Positions 22,262-35,240 of a stretch of 64,000 bases of DNA are shown here, one piece after another. Made by a program: the position numbers and the translations under genes. The first letter of the stretch is position 1; each line of letters opens with the position of its first letter. The notes under the pieces were generated by a model, which was not told the DNA's origin, did not search any database, and saw only the letters and a list, made by a program, of their open reading frames with translations. Source of the DNA: Sesamum alatum (taxonomy: Eukaryota; Streptophyta; Magnoliopsida; Lamiales; Pedaliaceae). The stretch covers positions 17,101,264 to 17,165,263 of the forward strand of contig JACGWO010000005.1 of NCBI GenBank assembly GCA_034509735.1, in the 5' to 3' direction.

Positions 22262-25200
22262 TGAAAGAATGCATGGATCGTCCCGGGAAAATTGCGCGAA
22301 TGCGGAAGCGCGGTATAAAATAAAATTGCAGAATTTAAAACATGCTTTTAAAATAAAGAACACGTTTCAAGGGGTGTGCCCTTGAAATTTCCCAGGTGTT
22401 CGGTGTATCTCATGAATTAACAATATACAAAAATCATGGAGGCCATAGGGTTGAAAAATAAAAGAGGCGAAAACGTAAACGAGACCTACCCGTTGTCGTT
22501 TTCGTCTTCAACGGCTACACGCGTTGTTCCCCGTTTTGCACCAAGATCTCGTTCTTGAGACCCTCCAAATCGTGACACACGATCCACCCATGTATCTTGC
22601 ACGTCGTGCTAGCAATGAACATGTATGTAATTTATTGGAGTGGATGAATCAACAACACGTTATGAATTAACGGTATTGATTCATCAATGTTCTAATGTTC
22701 CAAGAACAAAAGAACAAGAATTATTTTCTTGCTAAGAGAGAGAGGGGGCGGACGAGAGGGGAGAGGGAGAGAGCCGAGTTGGTGTGTGTTGTGTGTGTTG
22801 GAATTTCATCATCCTTCAAACGGTGCAAGGCTAGGGGTATATATAGAGGAGGAGTTTAATCCTCTTTAAACTCCAACTCTTTAGAAGTTTAATTTGACTA
22901 GGATTTTGACCTAGTCAAAGTCCTAGTCAAAGTAGAATTTGACCTTGTCAAATTCAATCCTAGCCTTTCATCTCTCCCATAAATCTCAACCATTAATTTT
23001 GAAGGACAAGCGGATCCGCCCGGGAGCGCGAGCGAAAGCGAGAAAGCGAGAAATTGTGCACAAATTTAAATCTAATTTAAATATGCGAATCCCAAAGGGT
23101 GTACCCTTGGGTGCTCAACCGGGCGTTCGATGTAGGATGTGTAAATATTAGAAACATATATTTAAACACATAGGGCATAGATGTATATTAAATCAATCAA
23201 AGCATAATAAACCGTTACCTTTGATTATTTAGCGTATGCTCCCGGCTACTTGCGTTGTTCCTTCTCCGGAATGCTCACGAAATCCAAACGTATGGATTCT
23301 CCAAAGGTGATCCACACCACACCGGAAGAAACACACGTTCTTCTTGCTAGAAAAGAATGGGTTTAGAAGGAATTGGTTTAAGAGAAGAACACTATGAATT
23401 AGTGCTCTCTTAAACTTACTTTGTTCTTCTTCTTGATTCAAAATCAAGTGAAGAACACAAGTGTGAGAGAGGGAGAGAGCACGAAATTTTGAGAGAGAGG
23501 AGAGGATTTTTTGTCTTCTCTTTTTTCTAGAAAAAGATGAATAATTAATCACTTATGCTTGGTGTTGTATATTCTCATATATATACATAATTAATGTGAT
23601 TATTGGAATGTGTCTATGTTCATCCAAGGATGTCTAGATTCATTCCAATCAATCACCATCAATTCTTCAATCAAGCCTACCAAAAATTATGGTATGATCA
23701 AATCATACCAAAAGGGAGAGCTCGATTGGAGTTGATTTGTCTCTTTCCAAAAAGAGATAAGTCAACATACCACCTAGCATGAAGCATGGCTGATTGTGCT
23801 TCCTCCAAGGGAGCATGTCGGCCATGTTTAATTAAGGGAATAAGTCCAACTTCTTCCAATTCCAAAATAGAAATTATTTCTCCTCTTGGGTAAAATTTAA
23901 CGGACCGGGTTTTATCGTAATCCAATTACGACGAACCCAACATTAAATCCAATTTAATGTCCATTTAAATTATTCCCGTTGATCTTTTAATCCAATTAAA
24001 AGATCCATCGTCTCAACGTCTCAACTTTTCATATTTAATCGAAAATCCAATTTACCGATTAAACGAAAGCCCGATACAATATCGGCCCGTCCATCCAATG
24101 GACTTTCCCTTAAGTAATCCAATTACTTATTTTATCCTTCGAGATTGACTCCAAGTCGATCTCTCAACCTCCTCGGTGATTTGTGTGTGACCCTTTAGGT
24201 TCACCCTCAGCTAGACTTGGGCCCGTGTCCCACAAGGGCCCGTTACCATGGGTAGCCGTCTAGCAACGGTCCATGGCACTAGAGACTAGGTGCATTGGCG
24301 TGAACATTTAGGCGCCGATTCCGTACGGGTACGATCCTTCCGTCTACCGTCTCCCGGCATTAGTCTAGGGTATGGAATTGGGCGTCGGTTCCCATCCTTG
24401 ACTAGGCATCTATGCTTAATACTCTAGACCACGAATGCTTCATTGCGTCGACACAGGAAACCATTCCCTGTTCGACCAACTACTGTGGCCACAGCTTCAA
24501 ACAGCATGAACGTGTCTCCGAGTGCATAGGAGATACCTCTGTCACATACTGCCAGGGGACGGATCCTCTTCTTGGAATCCACCGTCCTCGCTACACATTC
24601 CGACTGCACTGGACAAGGCTTATGATAATCATCTTGCAGAATGATTACCTCTCGCCAGATCCAAGATACAACCGTCCTGTGCACGCGACTGCCATGATTC
24701 CTCAAGTCAGAGGATTACTCCCGTACTATCGGAACCGGGGAAAACCAATCATACCGACCAAGCCTCCAAGGCTTCCATATGATGATCCCCGCGAGTCAGT
24801 CCAGTCGGCTCGACCCTAGTCGACCATCCCATCAAGATCTTGTAGGCGTCCCACGCCTGTCGCCGATGAAACACGACACTCATCCAATGAACACGACTCT
24901 TGACGCAAGTCTCAATAGGACTCTCGATGCCCTGCCTCGAGGTCCTTGACTTGGAACGTTTCGGACCCAACTCTTAATCAGTTGGTTTCATGACCACCAT
25001 CCAATGCGTGGCCCAACTGCACGAGTTGTTATCCATGGTCTGTGGGCTTTGTTGCGATATAAGTTAAACACTGTTTTAACAAATGTAAGATGAGCGCAAC
25101 AAAGAAGGTACCATTGGTGACGAACACTCATCTTATTCATCACATAATAATATTACATTTAGATCAAGTTGTCAGATAGGTTACAAATCACCAAACCTAT

Positions 25201-26484
25201 TGGCTTTCTGGTTACCTATTCTAACCAATTTAATTTAATGGAATATTTAAATCCTATTAAATATTCCAAAAGGCCAAATAAATATAATAAATAAATATTA
25301 ACATTTATTCTAGGCCCATTAAATTAATTCCCTTAATAAATCCAATTTATTAATTTAATTCCCTTTATGAAATAGAAGGAATTAATTCTCCAAGAAAATA
25401 TAGGACCCGATTAAATCCAATTTAATCATTCCTTTACTACAATATTTAATTCCAAATTAAATACTAAGTGTGTGTGTGGATAGTGTGTGACTCTTTAGGT
25501 TCACCTTTCAGCTAGACTTGGTCGGATTCCTAGAATCCGTCCGTTACCATGGGTGGCCATATAGCAACGGTCCATGGCACTAGAGACTAGGTGAAATATT
25601 CAGGGATGAACATTTAGGCTGTAACAATACACTTGTCCTTCTGTCTTCGGTCTCATCACTTAGGGTCTAGGGCACGGAAAATGCAGGTACCCATTTTGGA
25701 CCTAAGTGTCGGTCTGTCCTTACTAAACGCCGCAAGGGAAACCTTCCCTTAGGTTCAGTTACTGTGGCCATAGATTTTAGGGACAAGACACAGAGCATAC
25801 ATGAGACTCAACTGTCAATGCCTTTTGACAGGAGATAGATCCTTTCTTGGAAACTACTGTCACGCTGTACACCAGAGCTGCACTAGACATGGCTTATGAC
25901 TACTCAAGAGTATTTTGGCAATCTCTCACCATATCTAAGATACAGACCTGATGTACAGGTAAACTTAGCAGTTCCTCAAGTCGAAGGACTTGACTTGTAC
26001 CGTTGGAACCGGGAATACACGTCCTACCTTGCTGACCATACTCAAGGTCCTCCGTAAGACGGTTCCCGCGAGTCACCTTAGTCAGCTGCTTCCTTGCATG
26101 CTAACCTACTAACACTGCTTAGACGACCTTCATCACCCATCGATGAAATACGACAGCAGATGCTTAGTGCAAGTCTCAAGGGGAATCTCGATACCCATTT
26201 TCGAGATTCCTTGACTTGGAGATTTCCGAACTGATTCGGTAAGACTGATTTCATGGACCTACCTCCAAGCGAAGTCCCAGTCCCCGAAATCGATTCTCAG
26301 TCCGTGGGCTTTGTTTGCATAGTGAACAGATATGTAATAGTAGATATAAGTGAACGTAAACAAAGTGTTGCCATATGAATTTTCACTTCTTTATTCATAA
26401 ATGATTTATCAAACACCTGAAATTGTCTACACATAGGTTACATATTCCCGCCAAAATTGGCTTACATGGTCACCTATTCTAACA
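22262..26484 (-). mobile_element. B1 3' LTR (family B), containing a nested solo LTR
   Basis: On the minus strand it begins TGTTAGAATAGGTG at 26484 and ends TCTTTCA at 22262. Without the nested family A LTR it is 1991 bp, the standard B length. It contains the TTGAC dyads near 22893-22945 and the palindrome TTTCAAGGG/CCCTTGAAA at 22365-22387. It abuts the B1 pol remnant on the right. Confidence 0.9.
23000..25226 (-). mobile_element. Solo LTR, copia family A, nested in the B1 LTR
   Basis: 2227 bp with 5-bp duplication AATTT (22995-22999 and 25227-25231). The outer terminal base is mutated (minus-strand start GGTTAGAATAGG instead of TGTTGGAATAGG). Very similar to the LTR at 17209-19447. Confidence 0.92.
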
Positions 26485-27747
26485 ATATCCCACTTGACCT
26501 TTAAAGCCAATCGCCCATATGTCTAATCCCCATCTTCCCAAGATGTTGCGTATGAGCGCTCTGCGACATAGGCTTTGTCAACGGATCTGCTGTGTTGTCT
26601 GCTGAGTTGACTCGGTCCATCCGAATGTCACCTCTTCCTACCATTTCTCTAAGAAGATGGTAGCGTCTAAGAATGTGTTTGGAACGGTGATGAGATCTCA
26701 GTTCCTTTGCTTGCGCTATTGCACCATTGTTATCACAGAAGATGACAACAGGCTCGGCGATGCTAGGCACCACACCCAACTCTTGGATGTAGTTTCTCAT
26801 CCAAACCGCTTCGTTAGCAGCTTCTGAAGCTGCTATGTATTCAGCCTCTGTAGTGGAGTCAGCAGTGGTTGCTTGCTTGGAACTTTTCCAAGCCACTACT
26901 CCTCCATTGAGCTTGAATACGTAACCCGATTGAGACTTGGCATCATCGTCATCAGACTGGAAGCTAGCGTCGCTAAAGCCTTCCAGGATCAGCTCTCCAT
27001 TGCCATAGACTAAGAACATTTCCTTAGTCCTCCTTAGGTACTTAAGGATGCCCTTAACAGCATTCCAATGTGCCTCTCCTGCGCAGGACTGATATCTGCT
27101 TGTTACGCTCAAAGCGTACGCAATGTCAGGCCTAGTGTACTGGACCGCATATTGGATGCTACCTACGGCAGAAGCATAGGGGGATGACTTTCATCCTTTC
27201 AAGCTCCTCATCAGTCTGTGGGGACTGTTTCTTAGACAACTTGATCCCATGCCTCATGGGAAGGAATCCTCGTTTGGAGTTGTCCATTCGATATCTCTTT
27301 AGGACTTTCTCCATATACGAGTTTTGGGTGAGTCCTAACATCCTTTTAGATCTGTCCCTGACAATCTAGATGCCTAGGATGTACGAGGCTTCACCCAAGT
27401 CCTTCATGGAAAACTGGGTTGACAACCGTGCTTTTGTGTTTCCTAACATTCTAACGTCATTACCAATGAGTAGAATGTCATTTACATAAAGCACTAGGAA
27501 CACTATTGAGCTCCCACTGACCTTCTTGTATACACAAGGGTCGGATTCGTTCTTGATGAAGTCATAACCCCGTATTATTTCATCAAATTGAATGTTCCAA
27601 CTTCGGGATGCTTGTTTGAGGCCATAGATGGACTTCTGGAGCCGACAGACTTTCTGTTCTTCTCCAGTGACCGTGAAACCCTCCGGCTGATCCATATAGA
27701 TCTCTTCTTCAACGAAACCGTTGAGGAAGGCCGTTTTCACGTCCATC
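26485..27747 (-). pseudogene. B1 copia pol remnant: RT C-terminus and RNase H
   Basis: Reading leftward: RT from MDVKTAFLNGFVEEEIYMDQ (27746) through YVNDILLIGND (YVDD mutated to YVND) and SMKDLGEASYILGI, then a stop. The RT thumb is at 27341-27159 and RNase H at 27112-26501, with FSDASFQSDDDDAKSQSGY, STTEAEYIAASEA and FCDNNGAIAQAKE, ending HMGDWL. The polypurine tract next to the LTR is altered (GGGATAT for GGGAGAT). The 5' side stops at 27747, inside the RT codons, against an LTR fragment; gag, protease and integrase are gone. Confidence 0.88.
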
Positions 27748-27961
27748 TTGAAAGAATGTGTGGATCGGCACGGGAGATTAACGCGAATAGCGGAAGCGGG
27801 AAATAGTGCGTAATAAAAAATTACAAAGCATAATTAAATGGAATTTAAATCATGCATAACGTACATAAACGAATCAAGGGGTGTGCGATTGATTCTCCCG
27901 GGCGTTCGGTGTATCTCATGTTCAATAAAACACAACATGGAGGCCATAGAATTGAAAACCG
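27748..27961 (-). mobile_element. Type C LTR fragment (3' end)
   Basis: Begins on + with TGAAAGAATGTGTGGATCGG, an LTR 3' end in minus orientation, and matches 52471-52590. Contains the palindrome GAATCAA/TTGATTC (27871-27895). Ends in CCGGT, shared with the next LTR. Confidence 0.7.
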
Positions 27962-29176
27962 GTCGGTGGATCGTCTCGGGAATTGCGCGAATGCGGAAGC
28001 GCGGTAAAAATAAACATACAAAATAAAAGGCATGCTTTTAATTTAAAAGAACACGCTCAAGGGGTGTACCCTTGAGGTTCCCGGGCGTTCGGTGTATCTC
28101 ATGATTATAAAACTAATAAAGAAATCATGGAGGCCATAGAGTTGAAAATTAAAGAGGGACGAAAATCTTAAACGAGACCTACCCGTTGTCGTTTTCATCT
28201 TCAACTGATACTCGCGTTGTTCCCCGTTTTGCACCAAGACCTCGTTCTTGAGATCCTCCAAATCGTGACACACGATCCACTCACGTATCTTGCACATCGT
28301 GCTAGCAACGAACAAGTGTATAAATTTTGGAGTGGACGAATCAATAACATGTTATCAATTAACGGTATTGGTTCGTCTAAGTTCTTAATGTTCCAAGAAC
28401 AAAAAGAACTAAGAAATATTTTCTTGGAGGAGAGAGAGGGGGCGGACGAGAGATAGGAGAGGGGGAGAGTGTGTGTTGTGTGTGTTTTTCAAGAATCATC
28501 ATCCTACAAATGTTGGAAGCTAGAGGTTTATATAAAGGAAGAGTTTAATCCTCTTTAAACTCAAACTCTAAGTAACCTAATTTGACTAGGATTTTGACCT
28601 AGTCAAAGTCCTAGTCAAACTAGTGTTTGACCTAGTCAAACGAATCCTAGCCTTCCATCTCCCCTTTCCATCTCAACCGTTGATTTTAATTTAATGGAAT
28701 ATTTAATAGGACGGCTAAAAGAATAAATATAATATAATAAATAAATATTATTATTTATTCTAAGCCCATTAAATCAACCCTTTTAATAAATCCTATTTAT
28801 TAATTTAATTCCCTTTATCAAATAGAAGGAATTAATTTCTCCAAGAAAATATAGGACCCGATTAAATCTAATTTAATCATTCCTTTACTCCAATATTTAA
28901 TTCCAAATTAAATACTAAGTGTGTGTGGATAGTGTGTGACTCTTTAGGTTCACCATTCAGCTAGACTTGGTCGGATTCCTAGAATCCGTCCGTTACCATG
29001 GGTGGCCATCTAGCAACGGTCCATGGCACTAGAGACTAGGTGAAATATTCGGGGATGAACATTTAGGCTCTAACAGTACACTTATCCTTCTGTCTTCAGT
29101 CTCATCACTTAGAGTCTAGGGCACGGAAAAAAGCAGGTACCCATTTTGGACCTAAGTGTCGGTCTGTCCTTACTAA
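27962..29176 (-). mobile_element. Family B LTR fragment
   Basis: The 3' two-thirds of a B LTR in minus orientation, missing its last bases (about 10) and its U3 start. Holds the palindrome CTCAAGGG/CCCTTGAG (28056-28076), the TATA region near 28528 (TTTATATAAAGG) and the TTGAC dyads near 28580-28640. It could be what is left of the B1 5' LTR after an internal deletion. Confidence 0.75.
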
Positions 29177-29189
29177 GTGTCGGGAAAAA

Positions 29190-30528
29190 GCAGTTGGGCC
29201 ACGCATTGGAATCGGCGCCTAAATGTTCACGCCAATTCACCTAGTCTCTAGTGCCATGGACCGTTGCTAGACGGCCACCCATGGTAACGGGCCCTTGTGG
29301 GACACGGGCCCAAATCTAGCTGAGGGTGAACCTAAAGGGTCACACACAAATCACCGAGGAGGTTGAGAGATCGACTTGGAGTCAATCTCGAAGGATAAGA
29401 TAAGTAATTGGATTACTTAAGGGAAAGTCCATTGGATGGACGGACCGATATTGTATCGGGCTTTCATTTAATCGGTAAATTGGATTTTCGATTAAATATG
29501 GAAAGTTGAGATGTTGAGACGTTGTATCTTTTAATTGGATTAAAAGATCAACGGGAATAATTTAAGTGGACATTAAATTGGATTTAATATTGGGATCGTC
29601 GTAATTGGATTACGATAAAACCCGGTCCGTTAAATTATACCCGAGAGGAGAAATAATTCCTAATTTGGAATAGGAAGAAGTTGGACTTCTTCCCTTAATT
29701 AAACATGGCCGACATGCTCCCTTGGAGGAAGCAAAATCAGCCATGTTGCATGCTAGGTGGTATGTTGACTTGTCTCTTTTGGAAAGAGACAAATCAACTC
29801 CAATCAAGCTCTTCCCTTTTGGTATGATTTGATCATACCATAAATTTTGGTAGGCTTGATTGAAGAATTGATGGTGATTGATTGGAATGAATCTAGACAT
29901 CCTTGGATGAACCTAGACACATTCCAATAATCACATTAATTATGTATATATATGAGAATATACAACACCAAGCATAAGTGATTCATTATTCATCTTTTTC
30001 TAGGAAAAAGAGAAGACAAAAATCCTCTCCCCTCTCTCAAAATTTCGTGCTCCCTCCCTCTCTTACACTTGTGTTCTTCACTTGATTTTGAATCAAGAAG
30101 AAGAACAAAGTAAGTTTAAGAGAACACTAATTCATAGTGTTCTTCTCTTAAACCGATTCCTTCCTAAACCCGTTCTTTTCTAGCAAGAAGAACGTGTGTT
30201 TCTTCTGGTGTGGTGTGGATCACCTTTGGAGAATCCATACGTTTGGATTTTGTGAGCATTCCGGAGAAGGAACAACGCTAGTAGCCGGGAGCATACGCTA
30301 AACAATCAAAGGTAACGGTTTATTACGCTTTTGATTGATTTCATTTGTATATCTATGCCCTATGTGTTTAAAATATATGTTTTAATATTTACACATCCTA
30401 CATCGAACGCCCGGTTGAGCACCCAAGGGTACACCCCTTGGGATTCGCGTATTTTGAATTAAAATTTACGCAATTTCTCGCCTTTCTCGCTTCCGCTCGC
30501 GCTCCCGGGCGGATCCGCTTGTCCTTCA
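29190..30528 (+). mobile_element. A1 5' LTR (family A), 5'-truncated and internally deleted
   Basis: Ends CTTGTCCTTCA directly before the primer site. The left end keeps only 20 bp of U3 (29191-29210), then jumps to the GGCGCCTAAATG region, skipping about 680 bp present in the A1 3' LTR (36173-36855). Probable TATA box TATATATA at 29945. Palindrome CCCAAGGG/CCCTTGGG at 30422-30442. Confidence 0.88.
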
Positions 30529-30530
30529 AG

Positions 30531-30544
30531 TGGTATCAGAGCCC
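30531..30544 (+). promoter_or_regulatory. A1 primer-binding site
   Basis: TGGTATCAGAGCCC, two bases after the LTR, complementary to the 3' end of initiator Met-tRNA as in most Ty1/copia elements. Confidence 0.92.
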
Positions 30545-32354
30545 GGTTCGATGTAAAGGGCATAGATCTATGTGTTTGGCATGATCTACTTGCTTTTAAA
30601 TGGCTTTATTGGCATGTTAGATTACGTAAATATATGAATAATATGATAATTCAATTGTTTGGATTTAATGGACTTTTGGCATGCTTAATTTTGTTAGATT
30701 GGATCTAAAATTGCATGCTTATTTTCAGAATAATATTAATTTTATTGTACTGAAACAGTTTAAAAAAAAATAAAAAAATTTGGTCGGGCCGGCAGTGCCC
30801 GCCTGCGCGCGCGCCATGCGCGCGTACGCTACCCTGCGCGCAGCCGGCCGCTGCTGGCCGAGGGCCAGCGCGCGGCACAGTGCGCGCGCTGCCCTGTGCG
30901 CGCGGGCGGCCGGCCAGCACAACGGCTGGGCCGTTTTGTGCCGTTTTTTCGACTTTTTCCGGAAAATTCGATTTTCTATATTTTCTGCACAATATTCTGA
31001 AAATATGTTAATTTTGCATTTTTGATTTTGGGATAATTGGATTATTCCTTGAATTAAATTTGCTTAATTAATTTGGGATTAATACATGCATTGGATGCAT
31101 TGTTTAAAATGTCCATTCAATTTAAAATTTGAATTTTGCATATTATCTGTATATTATGCTTTTGTGATGTTGGACATCACTTGGGTATTTGGAATATCCA
31201 TTGGTTATTTATGCATGATTATTTGGAATAATTATGTTATGTGAGTTGATGGAATCAACATGGGATGATCACAAAGCCCAAGACCTTGTGTATGGATAAA
31301 TGAATGTTTATTTATTTTCTGTTGGGTGGGGCCTGCGTGCCTCTTGTTTTTGGGACTATCATCTCCCGTATTTTCAGCCTCATGATGTTAAGGCTTGTTT
31401 TCTTTATTACCAATGTATTACTTTCAGCTGTAATGAGAGTAGATAGGATTGGTGAGGTTTTACTTTTAACAAGCAATTGGAGTCGGAGACCCCAAGGAGG
31501 AGCATCAAGGCGTGAAATAAGAAGCACTTCAAGGGCCCATTGGAATGACAATGGGTTTATTATTATTGTAATAATTTAGGACCACCCTAGACAGACCATA
31601 GACTCACTGCGGGCTCAGTGGGTCGCATAGGTTGGGCTTGTGATCATCCTAACAGGGGTATTGCTATGTTTTCTGCATGCGGCGTATTTATTTATCGCTT
31701 TAAATATTGGATATTTATGCATGCTAAAAACACAATAATGTGATGAGGTCTCGGTCATACACAAACTCTCATTTGGTTGGACCAAATTAAATATTAGGCC
31801 CAGAACGGACTTGGATCAAAATGATATTTTGGTCTGTCCGAGCCTTCCATCCACAGCAATGTGGTGAGGAAGCTACCACTATCCAAGTGTGGTCTCATGA
31901 GTCGTGGCACACTTGGACTAGGGGAAAGCTGCACTATTGTTGTGAACAAAAAGACTGTGCTCGCTGTTTCCCTGTCTCACGAGTCGTGGGGGCGACAGTT
32001 TGAGGCATGATTTGGTTGATGGGTCGGGCCCAACACTGAGTAACATGGTTCGCTTGGAGTCCTCGGACCATGTGAATAGGTGAGGCAAAATATCGTGGGA
32101 ATCTCATTGGATGAGAATGATATTGGATATCTCCCACAAGGTCTTCTTCATGTGAATCGTAAAAGCGGGGCATGGAGATTACGCTTGTGGATCCTAAGCC
32201 CACTAGGAAATAGTTTCCCGAAACTCCGCTTGAGAGTGGCGGACTTTTGTATAAATAGTGGGAGGGTTAAAGACTAAAAGACCAAGTCTTCAACTTGAAC
32301 AATAATATTACCATTATCTGCTAATTTCTGCTTTACATTTTCATTAATGTAGAT
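30545..32354 (+). other. A1 leader between primer site and gag
   Basis: 1.8 kb without gag-pol coding. A GC-rich island with GCGC-arm hairpins lies at 30783-30945. A 91-codon open frame at 31304-31579 with a hydrophobic N-terminus is also open in A2 (62187-61921) but is probably incidental. A pair of CACGA/TCGTG dyads is at 31896 and 31978. The leader ends in a good 3' splice site (TTTTCATTAATGTAG, 32338-32352) 2 nt before the gag ATG. Confidence 0.75.
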
Positions 32355-33235
32355 ATGTCTAAGAACCCGTTAACCATGATTCTTGAGACTAACAAATTCA
32401 ACGGAACGAACTACTCGGACTGGCTGAGAAACCTGAGGATTGTCCTCAGTTTCGAGAACCAAGGCTACGTCTTGGACGAGCCGCCACCGAGCGACTTACC
32501 GGAGGGGTCCATGCCTTTAGAACGTTTGACGTTCGAGAACTGGCATCAGGACAACCGGAAAGTACGCAGTATCATACTGGCTTCGATGTCTAATGACATC
32601 CAGAAGCAGTATGAGAGGCTGGACAACGTCTCCACCATAATGCTCCGCATGAACGAGGTTTATGCGGTTCCGGATAGGCATATTAGATATGCCGCCACAA
32701 AAGCATTCTTTGGCACCAAGCTCGCTGAAGGAGCGTCTGTACAGAGTCATGGGGTCAAGATGCTCTCCCCAGTGGAGAAACTCGAGGACCTTAAAGCTGG
32801 GGCTTAACAATGACACGTACATTGACGTGATCCTCCAGTCGCTTCCTCCATCCTATGACCCGTTTGTTGTAAACTATAACATGAACGGACTTGAGAAGTC
32901 TATTCATGAGTTGATCAACATGCTGGTCGAATACGAGGCAACGACCCACAAGTCGGCGCCGGCGGTATTGATAGGAGAGGCTTCGACCTCCAAGGCGAAT
33001 GGCAAGAGGGCCGGACGCTGGAAGAGGAAGAAGGGCAAAGGAAGACGGTTGTGGCCCCTGCTCGCGCTCCAGGCGTCCCTGTTGCTCCGGTTGGACCGAG
33101 CAAAGGGAAAGGGAAGACCCGTGGTTTTCAGCGGTCCAAGGCAAATGATGTCTGCATGCATTGCCAAGGGAAAAGGGCATTGGAAGAGAGAGTGCCCACA
33201 ACTCCTCTCCAACCCAGGTGTGTTTGTGGTTGAAG
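32355..33235 (+). pseudogene. A1 gag
   Basis: Copia-type gag, the structural protein of the virus-like particle. Starts MSKNPLTMILETNKFNGTNY with the GTNYSDWLRNL motif of copia gag proteins. A G added at about 32800 (GCTGGGGCTT; A2 has three Gs) shifts the frame. A second pair of shifts between about 33040 and 33180 scrambles the region so that the first two cysteines of the zinc knuckle are lost and only GHWKREC is read. A2 and B2 show the intact CX2CX4HX4C pattern. Confidence 0.88.
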
Positions 33236-33640
33236 TTAATATGATTACTAATTCTGCTTCATGGGTATTGGATACCGGGTGTGGTGCTCACATCTGCAAT
33301 GATTTGCAGGCACTGCAAAGAAGCAGAAGGCTAACCAAGGATGAGATGATCCTGAGGCTAGGCGATGGCAAGGCCGTTGCTGCGGAGGACGTAGGATCAC
33401 TAGAGTTAGCCATTAGTAGTCATGTTAGGATTGTACTGAACGACTGTTTCTATGTACCTGGCATGATTAAAAACATTGTTTCCATCCCGGTCCTTGATAA
33501 GGAGGGATATGAATTTACCATCAATAAAAATGGTTTTTTCATTATCAAAGATGGTATTTCTCATCTGCTTGGTACATTGGTCAACGGTCTGTACATACTT
33601 CAACAGTCTAATTGGATTATGACTGCAGAACACAAACGAA
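33236..33640 (+). pseudogene. A1 aspartic protease
   Basis: NSASWVLDTGCGAHICND carries the catalytic DTG; SLELAISSHVRIVLNDCFY and the YVPGMIKNIVSIPVL element follow. The domain is in one frame with integrase, and no internal stop is seen. Confidence 0.88.
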
Positions 33641-34527
33641 AACGTGATGATCATAATAACGCACAGATATGGCATTCGAGGTTAGGTCATATATCTAAAG
33701 ATAGGATAAGAAGGTTGGTGGACTCAAAGAGTCTAGAAATAGACGATTTGGACAACCTACCGACCTGCGAATCCTGTCTAAAGGGAAAGATGACCAAGAA
33801 ACCTTTTGTTGGACAAAGTACGCTAGCCAGTGGTCTGTTGGATTTGAATTACACAGATGTCTGTGGTCCACTAAATACTCAGGCTAGAGGTGGGTACTCG
33901 TACTTCATAACCTTTACCGATGATCACTCACGGTATGGTTATGTTTACCTGATGAGGTACAAGTCTGAAGCCTTTGGAAGGTTTAAGGAATACAGACTTG
34001 AAGTAGAGAACCAAACCGGTCGAAAGATCAAAGCCCTTCGGTCGGACCGAGGTGGAGAGTATTTGAGTGGTAAGTTTACTGATTATCTAAAAGAGAATGG
34101 GATTCTCTCTCAGTGGACCCCTCCTGGAACACCGCAGCTTAACGGTGTGTCTGAAAGGAGGAATCGGACCTTGTTGGACATGGTCCGATCCATGATGAGT
34201 TTTACCGAACTACCCCTTTCCTTCTGGGGATACGCTCTTGAGACGGCGGCCAAAGTTTTGAACTTGGCGCCATCTAAAAGGGTATCCCAGACGCCATATG
34301 AGATATGGCATGGCAAGCCTGCCTCCTACAAATACTTGAAAGTGTGGGGTTGCCCTGCATATGTCAAGAGATTAGTGGGAGATAAACTGGACTCGAGGTC
34401 TAGTTTATGCAGGTTTATCGGCTATCCGAAAGAAACTGCAGGGTATTATTTCTATGATCCCTCCGAGCAAAAGGTTTTTGTCTCGCGAAACGCAGTGTTC
34501 TTGGAAAAAAGGTTTTCCATCGGATAG
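33641..34527 (+). pseudogene. A1 integrase
   Basis: The zinc-binding HHCC region (HSRLGHISKDRIRRL, then CESCLKGKMTKKPF) and the catalytic DDE core: D in NYTDVCGPL, D in TFTDDHSRYGYVYL, E in NGVSERRNRTLLDM. LPLSFWGYALETAAK follows. It is intact to a stop at 34525-34527, where an extra A in a run (GGAAAAAAGG, about 34505) breaks the frame. The best-preserved integrase of family A here. Confidence 0.9.
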
Positions 34528-35240
34528 TCGACGCGATGAGGTACTCCTTAAGGAATCAAGTGAGGTACCCCATGAGGCGGCAGTGACATCTGAGCCAGTG
34601 GTTCCCACTGATATTGTTCCAGTCCTCCGTAAGTCGGCCAGAGTATCCCATGCACCTGATAGGTATGGATTTCTGGGCCTGACCGGTCAGTTGGATAATG
34701 ATCCAAAGACATACGGAGAAGCGATGTCGGACATCGATTCGGACAAGTGGTTTGAGGCCATGAAATCCGAGATGGACTCCATGGGTACAAACAAGGTTTG
34801 GACCCTAGCAGATCCACCAAAAAGGGGTTAAACCCGAAGCTGGAACATACGTTTTGATGAAGTCATACGGGGATATGATTACATCAAGAACGAGTTCGAT
34901 CCTTGTGTATACAAGAAGATCAGTGGGAGCTCAGTTGCGTTTTTGGTGCTTTACGTGGATGACATCTTGCTCATTGGGAATGAAGCTAAGATGTTGGGTA
35001 CCACTAAAGCTTGGTTGTCAACGCAATTCTCCATGAAGGATATGGGCGAGGCATCCTACATCCTTGGCATCAAGATCTACAGGGATAGATCTAAAAGGAT
35101 GTTAGGAATGGCCCAGTCCTCGTACATTGAGAAAGTCTTGAAGAGATTCAAGATGGAGAACTCAAAACGAGGATTCCTTCCAATGAGGCATGGAATTAAG
35201 TTATCCAAGAAGCAGTCTCCTAAAACTGATGAGGAGCTTA
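34528..35240 (+). pseudogene. A1 reverse transcriptase with a large internal deletion
   Basis: The N-terminal RT region (GLTGQLDNDPKTYGEAMSDI, about 34675-34735) runs to DPPK and GVKP, then jumps at about 34833 to the GWNIRF equivalent (GCTGGAACATACG). Compared with B2, about 115 codons are missing, including motif A (MDVKTAFLNG, with a catalytic aspartate). YVDDILLIGN (motif C) survives at about 34951 but in another frame. A2 has the same junction. Confidence 0.9.

Noticed and set aside
26604..27806. Plus-strand open frames opposite copia pol (also 40851-41291, 50775-51185, 60294-60725)
   Set aside because: Antisense shadows of RT and gag coding sequence on the minus strand.
30531..30544. 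A tRNA-like match at the TGGTATCAGAGC sites
   Set aside because: These are primer-binding sites complementary to the tRNA 3' end, placed right beside LTR ends; no tRNA cloverleaf is present.
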